A stretch of 33,626 nt of DNA from Leptospira biflexa (GCA_020721865.1 DYLW01000016.1:1-33626), one strand, 5' to 3'. Positions 16,238 to 25,744 are shown, numbered from the stretch's first letter. Notes: generated by a model from the sequence alone, not told the origin. Program-made: numbers and translations.

Positions 16238-18232
16238 ATGGAGAGCACAAAACAAGAAGTGATCATGGAAATTTTGGATAAAGATCTTCAATATTTAAAA
16301 CTGCTGGCAAAAAAATATCCCAGTATTGCCTCCGCTTCCAGGGAAATTATCAATCTGACCGCCATTCTGAATCTGCCCAAAGGCACGGAACATTTTCTTT
16401 CCGATGTCCACGGAGAGCATGAGGCATTCCTGCACGTCCTGAAAAACGCTTCCGGAGTTATCCGGCGGAAAATTGATGACGTTTTTCAGGATACCCTCAC
16501 CGATGATGAAAAGAAAAATCTGGCCACCATTATTTTCTATCCCCAGCAGAAAGTCCCTCTGATCCTGAAAAATATCACGGATAAGGATGATTGGTATAAA
16601 AGAACTCTGACCCAATTGATCCAGCTCACCCGGAATCTGGCATCCAAATATTCCCGTTCCCGGGTGCGGAAAGCTCTTCCCCCGGATTTTGACTATATTA
16701 TTGATGAGCTGCTGAGCGAACAGGAGGGAATCCAGAACCGTGCGGAATATTACCAGACAATTCTGGATACCATCATTGAAACATCCCGTGCCCATGCGTT
16801 TGTGCAACAGCTTGCGGAGCTCATCCAGAGACTGGCCATTGACCATTTGCATGTTCTGGGCGATATTTTTGACCGGGGAGGCGGACCCCATATTATTATG
16901 GATAAATTAATGGAATACCATTCTGTGGATATCCAGTGGGGTAACCATGATATTCTGTGGATGGGTGCGGCTGCCGGTTGTGAAGCGGCCATCGCCAATG
17001 TGGTCAGGATTGCCCTTCGCTACACCAATACCAATGTTCTGGAAGACGGATACTCCATCAGCCTGCTCCCCCTGGCCACCCTGGCTATGGATGTCTATGA
17101 GAATGATCCGGCAAGCCAGTTCCATCCCAAACTAAGTGAAAACAGAAAATATTCCAAAAATGAAATTGAGCTGATTTCCCGGATGCACAAGGCCATCTCC
17201 ATCATCCAATTCAAACTGGAGGAAAGAATCATACGGAGGCGTCCCCAGTACCACATGGAAGATCGTCTTCTCCTGGATAAAATTGATTATGAAAAGGGCA
17301 CCATCCTTCTGGATGGAAAAACCTATTCTCTGCTGGATACTCATTTCCCCACCATTAACCCGGAGAATCCATACGCTCTGACAGATCAGGAACAATATGT
17401 TATGGATAAGCTGGTGGCTTCCTTCGCAAACAGCGATAAGCTCCACCGTCATGTCCGGTTTTTATTCTCCCGGGGTGGGATTTACACCATCTATAATAAT
17501 AATCTTCTTTTCCATGGTTGCATTGCCATGAATGAGGATGGAAGTTTCCGGGAATTCAAAGTTGGTGGAGAAAAATATGGCGGAAAGTCTTTTCTGGACA
17601 GAGTGGATCGTCTGGCCAGAGTGGGCTATTTCACCCGGAATGACCCGGAAATAAAACGATACGGCATGGACGTCATGTGGTATCTCTGGGCGGGCTCCAT
17701 GTCCCCGCTTTTTGGGAAAGAAAAAATGGCCACTTTTGAAAGATATTTTCTGGCAGAAAAAGAAACCCATGAAGAAATTAAAAACCCGTATTATAAATTC
17801 CGCGACCGGGAAGAGATGGTAGACAGAATTTTAAAAGAATTCGGATTAGATCCCAAAGATGCTCATATAGTCAACGGACATGTGCCAGTGAAAGCGGTAA
17901 AAGGGGAAAGCCCCATCAAAGCGAACGGAAAACTCATCGTCATTGACGGCGGTTTTTCCCGTGCGTACCAGAAGGAAACCGGCATTGCCGGATACACGTT
18001 AATTTACAATTCCTTTGGCTTTCTGCTGGCTGCCCACAAACCGTTTGAATCCGCTCAAAAGGCCATTGAACAGGAGGAAGATATGCGGACAGAAACCATT
18101 ATTCTGGAAAAAAAAGATATCCGGCTGTACATCAAAGATTCGGATAAAGGCCGGGAATTGATGAACCAGATTGCGGACTTGAAAGTGCTTTTGCGGGCAT
18201 ACAGGGAAGGCTGGCTGAAGGAAAACGCATAA
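16238..18232 (+). CDS. fbp: Fructose-1,6-bisphosphatase, class III
   Basis: Class III FBPase removes the 1-phosphate of fructose-1,6-bisphosphate in gluconeogenesis. It is typical of Firmicutes and Bacteroidetes and unrelated to class I enzymes. The protein has about 664 residues, the family length. Metallophosphatase-type metal ligands are visible: FLSDVHGEHEAF near 55, LGDIFDRGGGPH near 208, WGNHDILWMGAAAG near 232 and IVNGHVPVKA near 546. The start is uncertain: ATG at 16238 is used, a TTG at 16232 and an ATG at 16265 (MEILDKDLQYL) are alternatives, and none has a strong ribosome binding site. It lies 10 bases after polB and directly abuts hypE. Confidence 0.93.
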   Translation: MESTKQEVIMEILDKDLQYLKLLAKKYPSIASASREIINLTAILNLPKGTEHFLSDVHGEHEAFLHVLKNASGVIRRKIDDVFQDTLTDDEKKNLATIIFYPQQKVPLILKNITDKDDWYKRTLTQLIQLTRNLASKYSRSRVRKALPPDFDYIIDELLSEQEGIQNRAEYYQTILDTIIETSRAHAFVQQLAELIQRLAIDHLHVLGDIFDRGGGPHIIMDKLMEYHSVDIQWGNHDILWMGAAAGCEAAIANVVRIALRYTNTNVLEDGYSISLLPLATLAMDVYENDPASQFHPKLSENRKYSKNEIELISRMHKAISIIQFKLEERIIRRRPQYHMEDRLLLDKIDYEKGTILLDGKTYSLLDTHFPTINPENPYALTDQEQYVMDKLVASFANSDKLHRHVRFLFSRGGIYTIYNNNLLFHGCIAMNEDGSFREFKVGGEKYGGKSFLDRVDRLARVGYFTRNDPEIKRYGMDVMWYLWAGSMSPLFGKEKMATFERYFLAEKETHEEIKNPYYKFRDREEMVDRILKEFGLDPKDAHIVNGHVPVKAVKGESPIKANGKLIVIDGGFSRAYQKETGIAGYTLIYNSFGFLLAAHKPFESAQKAIEQEEDMRTETIILEKKDIRLYIKDSDKGRELMNQIADLKVLLRAYREGWLKENA

Positions 18233-19315
18233 ATGGAAACCATAAAAAGCATGAACACGGAAGAAAAGGGATCCCTTCTCCGGTCGATGTGTCCCGTCCC
18301 CATAGATAAATATCCCATGGTTACGCTGGCCCACGGTGGCGGCGGTCGCATGATGAACGACCTGATTGAAAGCATGATGGTGGCGACTTTTTCCAATGAT
18401 CTGCTGAACCAGAAACACGATGCCACTGTTTTCCCTTCCCCCGGGGAAAAACTGGCCATGAGCACAGACTCCTTTACGGTAAATCCTCTTTTTTTTCCAG
18501 GCGGAAACATTGGTTCTCTGGCCGTGCATGGAACCGTCAATGATGTGGCCATGGCTGGGGCACGCCCGCTCTACTTAACTCTGGGTCTGATCATTGAAGA
18601 GGGGCTGGCCATGGAGCAACTCTGGCAGATTGTATATTCCATAAAGGAAGCGGCTTTATCCTCCGGTGTGAAAATCATTACCGGAGATACAAAAGTGGTG
18701 GAAAAAGGAAAAGGAGATGGGATCTTCATCAACACCACCGGAATTGGAGTCATTGTCACCCCCCATATTATTAATCCTGCCTCCGTCCGCAAAGGGGATG
18801 TCATCATCATCAATGGCGATCTGGGACGCCATGGAATGGCCATCATGGCCAAACGGGAAAATCTGGAATTTGAATCCCAAATTGAAAGCGACTCTGCCTC
18901 CCTGGTTGCCATGACCATGGGACTTCTGGATGATGGAATGGAAATCCACATGTTGCGGGATTTGACCCGTGGTGGTCTGGCCAGTGCCCTGAATGAGACC
19001 ACCGGCATCGCGAATGTGAGCCTGGAGATTGATGAGAAAAAGATTCCTATTCAGGAAAATGTGCAGGGTGCCCTGGAGATACTGGGAATGGACGCGTCCT
19101 ATGTGGCCAATGAAGGTAAGATGATGGTAATCCTGCCAGAAAAAAACACCGACCGGGCTCTGGAGATCATGCGTTCCTACCCGGAGGGAAAGGACTCTGT
19201 GGTCATTGGACGGGCAGTGGATAGAGGTTCTCACGGAGTGTATATGGTCAGCACCATCGGGTCCAGAAGGATTCTGGATATGATCGCAGGAGAGCAGTTA
19301 CCCCGAATTTGTTGA
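18233..19315 (+). CDS. hypE: Hydrogenase maturation protein HypE
   Basis: HypE dehydrates carbamoyl at its C-terminal Cys to a thiocyanate, with HypF as donor, and passes cyanide to the Fe of NiFe hydrogenase on HypC-HypD. This 360-residue protein has VTLAHGGGGRMMNDL near 25-39, the ATP-binding GDTKVVEKG segment, DLTRGGLASALNE and the essential C-terminal PRIC, with Cys360 as last residue. Its start follows the fbp stop with no gap (TAAATG). It is separated from the hypBACD cluster by 7.5 kb, on the opposite strand. No hypF or hydrogenase subunit is in the window. The 3' end overlaps the convergent GGDEF gene by 18 bases. Confidence 0.96.
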   Translation: METIKSMNTEEKGSLLRSMCPVPIDKYPMVTLAHGGGGRMMNDLIESMMVATFSNDLLNQKHDATVFPSPGEKLAMSTDSFTVNPLFFPGGNIGSLAVHGTVNDVAMAGARPLYLTLGLIIEEGLAMEQLWQIVYSIKEAALSSGVKIITGDTKVVEKGKGDGIFINTTGIGVIVTPHIINPASVRKGDVIIINGDLGRHGMAIMAKRENLEFESQIESDSASLVAMTMGLLDDGMEIHMLRDLTRGGLASALNETTGIANVSLEIDEKKIPIQENVQGALEILGMDASYVANEGKMMVILPEKNTDRALEIMRSYPEGKDSVVIGRAVDRGSHGVYMVSTIGSRRILDMIAGEQLPRIC

Positions 19316-20335
19316 AGAATTACCTTTGGGTTGCGGATTCCGATTTTCTTCCATAAACAGATTGTTTTCTCTGGATTTTCCCGGAGGATAAAGCAGGGTA
19401 TGCTCATAAATGGAAAACCCTTCAATTTTTTTTGCACTTTTTTTAAGCCGGGATGTAAACTCCGTGAGGGTTTCAAAATCCAGCTCCATGATGGCCCCAA
19501 TATGCACCAGAGAAGCGGATACTGTTAGAAGAGGAAATTTTCTTTCTACTCCGCTTCTGTCTTCGGAAATGTAATAATTCTGCCTCACCTCTTCTTTTGT
19601 GAAAAGGCTTTTCATTTTAGCGGAAAAGCTCTCATACACGGAATTAATCATTTCCCGTATTTTGCTTTTATTACCCATCAGAAAAAAATCATCCCCTCCC
19701 AGATGACCCACAAAGAGCTGTTCTCTGGTATAATCATTCCGACGATCCAGCAGTTCAAAAGCAAGGAGCTGGATGGCCTTATCCCCTTTTTTCACTCCTT
19801 TGATGTCGTTGAATGGTTTGAAGTTATCCATATCCAGATAAGCAACACTGAACTGCTTCCCTGAATTCATTCGCAAATAGAATTCTTCTTCAATGATTCT
19901 ATTTCCCGGCAAACCAGTGAGAGGGTTCATGTGTATTTTCTGAAAATACATATATAGCACATTCTCAATTTTGCTTATAAATATATCAGGAATTATGGGT
20001 TTTTGGACATAATCTTCAATCCCGGAGCGGAAAGCCTTATGTAAAATTTCCGATGAGTCCGCACCGGATATCATAATCATGGGCAGAAGATGAGCATCTT
20101 TTTTCTTCTTGATTTCCATGATGACATCAAAGCCATTATGGTACGGGTCATTCAGATTCAGGTCAATCAACGCCAGATCCGGCCTTGCATTTTCCACAGC
20201 GTTTAAAAAATCATTATAATTATAAAAAGAATCCACATCCGCAATATCTGCCAGAAGGTATTCCATCTGGGAACAAAACGCAACGTCATCATCCAGCAGG
20301 AATATTTTTTTACGCTTCCCGTTACTCATGGTCAT
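19298..20335 (-). CDS. Response regulator with receiver and GGDEF domain
   Basis: This 345-residue protein has a receiver domain (residues about 10-125) with the acidic DDD at 15-17, phospho-accepting Asp58 in ALIDLNLND and YVQKP. A GGDEF-type domain follows (about 135-310) with AYLDMDNFKPFNDIKG and the signature GHLGGDDFF. The GGDDF form and the DNFKPFND segment mark a GGDEF subgroup whose cyclase activity is uncertain; no inhibitory RxxD site is visible before the signature. It would make or sense cyclic di-GMP in response to phosphorylation. The start codon lies inside a perfect 12-bp inverted repeat (see 20328-20364). A second ATG at 20329 is also in frame. It may be read together with the outer-membrane protein gene upstream (42 bases). 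Confidence 0.88.
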   Translation of the reverse strand: MTMSNGKRKKIFLLDDDVAFCSQMEYLLADIADVDSFYNYNDFLNAVENARPDLALIDLNLNDPYHNGFDVIMEIKKKKDAHLLPMIMISGADSSEILHKAFRSGIEDYVQKPIIPDIFISKIENVLYMYFQKIHMNPLTGLPGNRIIEEEFYLRMNSGKQFSVAYLDMDNFKPFNDIKGVKKGDKAIQLLAFELLDRRNDYTREQLFVGHLGGDDFFLMGNKSKIREMINSVYESFSAKMKSLFTKEEVRQNYYISEDRSGVERKFPLLTVSASLVHIGAIMELDFETLTEFTSRLKKSAKKIEGFSIYEHTLLYPPGKSRENNLFMEENRNPQPKGNSSTNSG

Positions 20336-20364
20336 GTTTCATCTTCGGAATAAAACATGACCAT
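20328..20364. repeat. Perfect 12-bp inverted repeat over the start codon of the REC-GGDEF gene
   Basis: ATGGTCATGTTT (20328-20339) and AAACATGACCAT (20353-20364) are exact inverted copies separated by 13 bases. In the minus-strand mRNA they would form a 12-bp hairpin whose 3' arm holds the ATG start at 20335, and whose loop holds the GAAG ribosome binding site. The DNA palindrome could instead be an operator. No T-run follows, so it is not a standard terminator for the upstream outer-membrane gene. Confidence 0.75.
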
Positions 20365-20377
20365 AAAAAGCATTTTA

Positions 20378-21295
20378 TCAGAATACAAACTGTGTGGTAA
20401 AGGCTACCGCCATATTGGAGGTTTGAAATTCATAATCATACTGGAATCCCAAACGGAAGAATGGAATGGGTATCCAATATAATCCAGCCAGAGCTTTCGC
20501 CCGGAAGGAGGGAAGCTCTCCGGTTTCTTTGTAGCTCGCAGCCACAGAGTTTACGGTTCCGGAATAGGTGGAAGTCACATCGCCCATGGGGAAATACGCG
20601 GATACCCCACCCACCAGACTGAAGATGAGCAGGTTAATTCCGGCTTTTGCGGAAATGTATGGCGATGTGATGGACCATTCATTGTTCATTTTATAAGCAA
20701 CGTTGATGGGAGTACCTTCAACGCTTCCGTAACTGGCAGATGCCTGCTCCCAGGAAATCTCTCCGGAGGAATGATCCACCCCGGCTGCGAGGGAAATACC
20801 GGGAATGACAAAAGTCTGCTGGAGGAATGAATACCGGATTTCCCCTCCATAAGTGGCGTATTTGAAAGAGACTCCTTTCGCTGAGAGATCCAGAGGCAAT
20901 CCGTATTTGGCGGCCACATCCAGCTTGGAAACTCCGGGAATTCCCACCCGTGCGAAAATGGTGGGGGAATACGGCAACGGAAGATACGCAATATCCAGAG
21001 GCACTGCATCTGTATTCACGGATGGGGCCAGATTTGCATTCAGGTTCGCCGCTGGATTTTCCAGCAACCCCAGGCCAGCACTGACCCCCACAGAAAAGAA
21101 GGGAAATCCTTTGGCAGCCGCAGTGGAATCATTCAATCCCAAGGTGTTCAGAAACGCCACTTTATCTGCCAGGGAACCAGCGATGTTTCCGGTCATTTTC
21201 TGCATTTCCGTTTCCGGGGTGGCAGAAAAAACTCCAGACGCCAGGACGGTGAACACCAGCGATACCGGCATAATCTTTTTAAATAAACTTTTCAT
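20378..21295 (-). CDS. Outer-membrane beta-barrel protein, unknown substrate
   Basis: This 305-residue exported protein has an N-terminal signal peptide ending at about residue 24 (ASGVFSA). Alternating aromatic/glycine strands follow (FFSVGVSAGLGLL, AKAGINLLIFSLVGGVSAYF, LAGLYWIPIPFFRLGFQYDY), ending in FVF. The C-terminal Phe is the usual recognition signal for BamA-mediated barrel insertion. An early Glu/Asp-rich stretch may be periplasmic. An AAAGGAGC site lies 5 bases before the ATG. I do not recognise a specific family; porin-like or surface-exposed function is inferred. It is followed by the REC-GGDEF gene on the same strand. Confidence 0.78.
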   Translation of the reverse strand: MKSLFKKIMPVSLVFTVLASGVFSATPETEMQKMTGNIAGSLADKVAFLNTLGLNDSTAAAKGFPFFSVGVSAGLGLLENPAANLNANLAPSVNTDAVPLDIAYLPLPYSPTIFARVGIPGVSKLDVAAKYGLPLDLSAKGVSFKYATYGGEIRYSFLQQTFVIPGISLAAGVDHSSGEISWEQASASYGSVEGTPINVAYKMNNEWSITSPYISAKAGINLLIFSLVGGVSAYFPMGDVTSTYSGTVNSVAASYKETGELPSFRAKALAGLYWIPIPFFRLGFQYDYEFQTSNMAVAFTTQFVF

Positions 21296-21368
21296 ACTTG
21301 CTCCTTTATATTTTATTTTCTAATGCGGAAAAAACTTGGCGGGATTGCCGGGAAAAAAAGAATGCGTT

Positions 21369-21659
21369 ATGCGTAAAATAATTCTGCTTGCGTGGATTCT
21401 CATTTTCTCCGGCTTCTTTTCCCTTCATTCCCAAACATCCCCAACATCCCAAAAATGGGAAGGCACTCTGGATGACAAAGGCTTTGTGGAAATTGTCTGG
21501 ACGGTCAGCAAGGAAAAGCCATTTTTTCTGGAGGGATGGATACTTTACCGTTCCCTCTACCGTCCCGTGCCGGTATTCTGGAACGATCAGAAACTCATCA
21601 TTGATGCCGGCCCGGAATTCCATAAAGCCCCATATAAAATCCACTACGTGGAAAATTAA
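21369..21659 (+). CDS. Small secreted protein, unknown function
   Basis: This 96-residue protein starts at ATG 21369 with a signal peptide (KIILLAWILIFSGFFSLHSQ). An earlier in-frame ATG at 21336 gives an N-terminal extension without export logic. The mature part, with GFVEIVWTVSKEKPFFLEGW and VFWNDQKLIIDAG, looks like a small beta-rich domain; no family is recognised. It runs against the DUF3108 gene and shares its stop TTAA. No strong ribosome binding site is visible. The strand choice rests on the signal peptide and lack of alternatives. Confidence 0.5.
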   Translation: MRKIILLAWILIFSGFFSLHSQTSPTSQKWEGTLDDKGFVEIVWTVSKEKPFFLEGWILYRSLYRPVPVFWNDQKLIIDAGPEFHKAPYKIHYVEN

Positions 21660-22474
21660 CGCACGGTTCCTTTTTTTATCTTAACCAGCTCAATAATGAA
21701 GGAACCGGGAAGGTACGGAACCTTACCCTGGACTTTCACAATATATCTGTTCATGTCATCGGAAACCCAGACGAAGATGTCACCTTGTTGCTTGAAAAAT
21801 CCACTGGTTTCCATTTTGGGGAGCACTTTCATTGTTTTAAATGTACCCGCCTGTGTGGTCACGGTATCATAAGCAATGATGTTCATCTGAAATTTTTGCA
21901 ACTTGGCGTCGTCATACATATCAATATAAAAACTGTGACCGGGATATCCCTGCCGACTATCCACCCTCATGGAAAAAAGAGCGGACATGACATCATGGAC
22001 ACCCTCAGGAAGGTTTTCCTGTGAACCGTTTTTTATATCCCATTGCTTTCCCGGTTTGTCACATCGGCAGAATTTACGATAGTAGGTGGCCCGCCTTTTT
22101 GCGTGGTCGTAATTGGTGACCAGATAATTCTGATAATTCCCCTCATTCTGGCTTTTCATACTGCGGATGGGGCGGCGGTTTTTATAGTCCCATTCTGTCT
22201 GGAGGGTATCCCGGATTTTAAATATTTTATCCAGAATTTCCGATGTCCTTGCCTGGGATTTCACCACGTACACATCATGACCTTTATAGTTCATTTGTTT
22301 CACTATCTGAACTTTTGCATATCCCCCAATGACATTCCCGGTTACAGAACTGGTGTATTTAATTACATAATAGAGCTCTTCCCCCACTCCCAGGGACCCC
22401 GCTGTGTCGGCCCATAGAAGAGGAACCAACCCCAATCCGCTCAGAAGAACCGCCACTTTTTTCATCCATTTCAT
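21656..22474 (-). CDS. Periplasmic DUF3108-family protein
   Basis: This 272-residue exported protein has a signal peptide of about 23 residues (KKVAVLLSGLGLVPLLWA). The mature domain is a beta-rich DUF3108 type: GEELYYVIKYTSSVTG, GHDVYVVKSQARTSEILDK, VHDVMSALFSMR and the strand-rich end AGTFKTMKVLPKME. DUF3108 proteins are envelope proteins of unknown molecular role. The ATG at 22474 is preceded by AAGGAG, 5 bases away, and fits the signal peptide better than an upstream start. It is the last gene of the long hyp-hfq run, 19 bases after manC. The stop overlaps the convergent small secreted gene by 4 bases (TTAA). Confidence 0.85.
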   Translation of the reverse strand: MKWMKKVAVLLSGLGLVPLLWADTAGSLGVGEELYYVIKYTSSVTGNVIGGYAKVQIVKQMNYKGHDVYVVKSQARTSEILDKIFKIRDTLQTEWDYKNRRPIRSMKSQNEGNYQNYLVTNYDHAKRRATYYRKFCRCDKPGKQWDIKNGSQENLPEGVHDVMSALFSMRVDSRQGYPGHSFYIDMYDDAKLQKFQMNIIAYDTVTTQAGTFKTMKVLPKMETSGFFKQQGDIFVWVSDDMNRYIVKVQGKVPYLPGSFIIELVKIKKGTVR

Positions 22475-22493
22475 ATTTACTCCTTGGGGGGAT

Positions 22494-23552
22494 TTAACGG
22501 TATTTTTCGTCAAACAATTCCCGTATTTTTTTTATTCCATCCACGTCTTTCCGGGAACTGATGGCCAGAATTCCCTTGTTATACACAACCAGCGAGTTTT
22601 CCACACCTTCCAGAGCAATGGCCATTTTTTTCTCATCGGAAATGATAATATTTCCACTGGATTTTAAAGAATAGTACTTTGTTCCTGTGGGATTATAGTT
22701 TCCGTTTTCATCCGGCTGCATAATCCGGGGAATGGATTCATAGCTGCCCACATCGTCCCAGCCAAAATCTCCGGTTAAAACCCCGGCATGTCTGGTCTTT
22801 TCCATGATAGCATAGTCCACGGCTATATTTGGCATTTGCGGAAAATACTCTTTCAGTTTCTTTCTATCCCCGGCAATTTTCTCCGCTAAGCCGGCCATTT
22901 CCGTTTGGTGTTTCTGAAACTCCTCCCAGAATGCTCCCAACCTTGCCAGAAACATACCGGAATTCCAGAGGAATTTTCCATCGGCCAGATATTTCCCCGC
23001 TGTTTGGGCGTCCGGTTTTTCCTTGAAACCTTTGATTTCCCAACCGGACGGAAAACCCAGATTCTGCCCCCGTTCAATATAGCCATATCCGGTTTCCGGA
23101 CGGGAGGGATGCACCCCAAAACACCAAATCCGACTTTCCAGATGGGGGAAGGAATCCTCCACCGTTTTCGCCCATGCTTCCACAGGGGAGATAAAGTGGT
23201 CTGCAGAAAGCACCAAAACGGGAACATCCTCCCCCACTTTATTTTCCCGTAGCCAGGCCAGAAAATACGCGATAATGGGGGCGGTGTTCCGGGCAACCGG
23301 CTCAATCAGAAAATTCTCATGTTTGAGATAATCCAGAGAGGCCAGAATCTTGCCCATCAAATCCTTGTTTGTTCCAATGATAATATTATCCAGCGGTGTA
23401 ATTTTTTTGGCCCGGATGATGGTTTCCTCAATCAGGGAGCGTTGGGAATAGAGCGGAATCAATTGCTTGGGACGCTTGATCCGGGAAAGTGGCCATAAAC
23501 GGGTACCTGACCCACCAGCCATGATCAGGACAAAAGGCTTATTTTTTTTCAT
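22494..23552 (-). CDS. manC: Mannose-1-phosphate guanylyltransferase
   Basis: This enzyme makes GDP-mannose from mannose-1-phosphate and GTP, for mannosylated or fucosylated polysaccharides and glycans. The 352-residue single-domain protein has the N-terminal signature MAGGSGTRLWPLSR and PKQLIPL, then TGYGYIERG (sugar side), FKEKPDAQTAGKYL and WNSGMFLAR, all expected of the family. The C-terminal cupin-type isomerase domain of bifunctional ManC is absent, so it is a transferase only. It lies 24 bases after the SPFH gene and 19 bases before the DUF3108 gene, in the same transcription unit. Confidence 0.92.
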   Translation of the reverse strand: MKKNKPFVLIMAGGSGTRLWPLSRIKRPKQLIPLYSQRSLIEETIIRAKKITPLDNIIIGTNKDLMGKILASLDYLKHENFLIEPVARNTAPIIAYFLAWLRENKVGEDVPVLVLSADHFISPVEAWAKTVEDSFPHLESRIWCFGVHPSRPETGYGYIERGQNLGFPSGWEIKGFKEKPDAQTAGKYLADGKFLWNSGMFLARLGAFWEEFQKHQTEMAGLAEKIAGDRKKLKEYFPQMPNIAVDYAIMEKTRHAGVLTGDFGWDDVGSYESIPRIMQPDENGNYNPTGTKYYSLKSSGNIIISDEKKMAIALEGVENSLVVYNKGILAISSRKDVDGIKKIRELFDEKYR

Positions 23553-23576
23553 CTCTCCTCCTTTCCCCGTCCACCG

Positions 23577-24521
23577 TTAATTTTTCCGTATGGGCGGCAG
23601 GGTCAACGTGTTATCTTCGCTTTGCGGAAGATTATCCGTTTTATGAGGGCCAGAAACCACCGGCGTCCCGTTTTGTCCAACGATAATTTCCGTGGCTTTG
23701 GGATTTAATTTCTGAATTTGGAAAAACTGGAGAACCATGGAATTCTGGTTAATCAGCTTCAAAAAACGCTCCGCATTCTCGTAATCCGCAAGGGCAGACT
23801 CTTTCTGGGTTTCAATCCGGGCTTCCTCATCAATCCGGGAAAGGAATGCATTCCTCTTTGCCCGAATTATTTCCGGCAGATTGGATGTCATCTGGCGGTA
23901 GACAAAATAATCCGGCAGATGCATGGAGTGGATGTACACCTCCTCCAGTTCAATGAGGGGTTCCCCCTTGTAGTGGAAAAAATCCTGCCAGTCTTTCCGG
24001 AAGTCCGGATTGGATGCGGATAAATACAGGGAGAAATTTTTTCGTAATTCCGGAATATCTTCCTCTGACTGATAAATTTCATAAAACTTTTTTTCCAAAA
24101 GCCGCAGGAAGCGGGATTCCACAAACTTATTGATATTGGTGATTTTCTGGTTGTTCATGTAAAAAAGACGGAGGATGTTTTTCTGGTTGATCCGATATGC
24201 CAGACCCACCGATGCCTTGAACGTATAGTAATCCGGCAGATTCAAAAAACGGGTATACCTTAAATCTGATTTAAAATTAATTGATATAAGGTTCTCATCT
24301 CCGGAAATGAAAATGATCTGGTACTTTTCCGGAATGAATCCATCGGCCAGATAATGTGTACCCGGCCCCAGAGAGCGTATGTCTTTTCTATCCAATTGGT
24401 TGATAACAATAGCACTGCCTCCATCCGGAACATTCAGAAAACCTAAGAACAAAAAGGATACCACCGCCCCAATACTCACGGAAGCAAGGATCAGCCGTAG
24501 AAAACGGAAAGCGATTCTCAT
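23577..24521 (-). CDS. SPFH-domain (HflC/K-like) membrane protein
   Basis: This 314-residue protein has one N-terminal membrane segment (about 10-32), a SPFH/prohibitin-type domain (VPDGGSAIVINQ to VGLAYRINQ) and a long charged helical region (about 205-265). It then has QKLNPKATEIIVGQNGTPVV, typical of SPFH family ends, and a polar tail. SPFH proteins such as HflK-HflC and stomatin form membrane microdomain cages that often control proteases. Being next to hfq recalls the E. coli hfq-hflX-hflK-hflC order, which supports but does not prove an HflC-like role. The start at 24521 is 7 bases after the hfq stop. Confidence 0.8.
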   Translation of the reverse strand: MRIAFRFLRLILASVSIGAVVSFLFLGFLNVPDGGSAIVINQLDRKDIRSLGPGTHYLADGFIPEKYQIIFISGDENLISINFKSDLRYTRFLNLPDYYTFKASVGLAYRINQKNILRLFYMNNQKITNINKFVESRFLRLLEKKFYEIYQSEEDIPELRKNFSLYLSASNPDFRKDWQDFFHYKGEPLIELEEVYIHSMHLPDYFVYRQMTSNLPEIIRAKRNAFLSRIDEEARIETQKESALADYENAERFLKLINQNSMVLQFFQIQKLNPKATEIIVGQNGTPVVSGPHKTDNLPQSEDNTLTLPPIRKN

Positions 24522-24528
24522 GGATCAA

Positions 24529-24765
24529 TTATTTTTCTTCTGTCTCCGGATGGTACAGAGTGATGCTTTCGTCCGGAGTGATGGTGGTCACGGCGTGTTT
24601 GTATACCATTACCTGTTTGTCTTTTGCTTCCATAATTATTGTGAATTGATCAAAACTGATGACTTTCCCTTTTATGGGCACCCCATTGGACAGATAGACA
24701 GTGATGGCAATTTTGTCTTTTCTCACCTGGTTCAGTAAAAAATCCTGTATGTTATTTTTATTCAT
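24529..24765 (-). CDS. hfq: RNA chaperone Hfq
   Basis: Hfq forms a hexameric ring that pairs small RNAs with mRNAs. The 78-residue protein has the Sm1 sequence [20 protein letters not shown], followed by the loop [18 protein letters not shown] and the Sm2 motif VYKHAVTTI. The ATG at 24765 is chosen because GGGGG lies just before it and because it overlaps the miaA stop by 8 bases, as expected for the miaA-hfq pair. An upstream in-frame start would add a non-conserved 19-residue hydrophobic extension. The C-terminal tail is short and acidic (ETEEK). Confidence 0.97.
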   Translation of the reverse strand: MNKNNIQDFLLNQVRKDKIAITVYLSNGVPIKGKVISFDQFTIIMEAKDKQVMVYKHAVTTITPDESITLYHPETEEK

Positions 24766-25744
24766 AAAATCCCCCGAGCTGGATAGCTTGGGATAAATGA
24801 AAAACAAGGGAATCATGGTCAATTCTTTTTAATCTTGGTTCGTTCCGGAACCAGGTGAGCTGCCGTTTGGCATAATTTCTGGTTTTTTGGGAAATGGTTT
24901 CAAGAACCAGATTGCGGTAGGACATATCGTTCCATTTTTTCCTAATCAGAAAATCCCACTCCTCCGGGGTTGAATTCCAGTTTGCCGATGGCTCCATTAT
25001 CGCAAGGCTTTCAAAGAATTCCCGGTAGCCGATGGTTTTCAGCCCCGGATGGGATGGGGAATAGCCACGGGATAACAATTCCAGAAGCTCATCCACCAAA
25101 CCGTCCTGGATCATTGTCTCCGTCCGATGGTTTATGTTGCGGTAGAGAATCTCTCTGGGAACATCCAGGTACCAGGAATGGAAATCATAATCCCCAAATA
25201 TTCCCCCGGAAGGCTCGTAATCAGAAAATGGTTTTTCTCCCGCAAGCGACACCAGAAGAGCCCGGCGGCGACGGTAGATATCATTCATGGAAAGCCGGAG
25301 TGCGGATTGGGGATCTGCATCCAGCAACCGCCGATGGACTTCCTCTGCGGTTAATGCGTCCACTTCATTCTGCAATGGAGTGGAAATTTCCGGCTCTTCC
25401 AGGATGCCATCCCATAAAGAGCGGATATAAAAAAATGTTCCGCCAGAAATCACCGGAATCTTCTTTCTATGCAGGATATCCTTTATGGAGGAGATGGCCA
25501 TTTTCCGAAATTCACCCACAGAAAAAGATTCATCCGGATTTTTGATGCCCACAATATGGTGGGGAATTTTTTCTATTAATTCCACAGGGGGAGCAGCAGT
25601 CCCAATCTTCATATATCGATAAATCTGCCGGGAATCTGCAGAGACAACTTCAAGAGGAAAATGTCCGGAGAGTTTTTCCAAAACTGCAGTTTTTCCGGAT
25701 GCGGTGGGTCCGGTGATCACCAGAATAGAGGGTTTATCTATCAC
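24758..25744 (-). CDS. miaA: tRNA dimethylallyltransferase MiaA
   Basis: MiaA adds a dimethylallyl group to A37 of tRNAs that read codons starting with U. The 328-residue length is usual. The P-loop [16 protein letters not shown] is at the N-terminus, then [18 protein letters not shown] (substrate loop), [35 protein letters not shown] and the end region [15 protein letters not shown], all as in the family. It overlaps gmk by 4 bases (ATGA) upstream and hfq by 8 bases downstream. Confidence 0.97.
   Translation of the reverse strand: MIDKPSILVITGPTASGKTAVLEKLSGHFPLEVVSADSRQIYRYMKIGTAAPPVELIEKIPHHIVGIKNPDESFSVGEFRKMAISSIKDILHRKKIPVISGGTFFYIRSLWDGILEEPEISTPLQNEVDALTAEEVHRRLLDADPQSALRLSMNDIYRRRRALLVSLAGEKPFSDYEPSGGIFGDYDFHSWYLDVPREILYRNINHRTETMIQDGLVDELLELLSRGYSPSHPGLKTIGYREFFESLAIMEPSANWNSTPEEWDFLIRKKWNDMSYRNLVLETISQKTRNYAKRQLTWFRNEPRLKRIDHDSLVFHLSQAIQLGGFYE

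Noticed and set aside
15656..16291. A 211-codon minus-strand frame inside the polymerase gene
   Set aside because: Overlaps essential polymerase coding sequence on the other strand with no recognisable domain.
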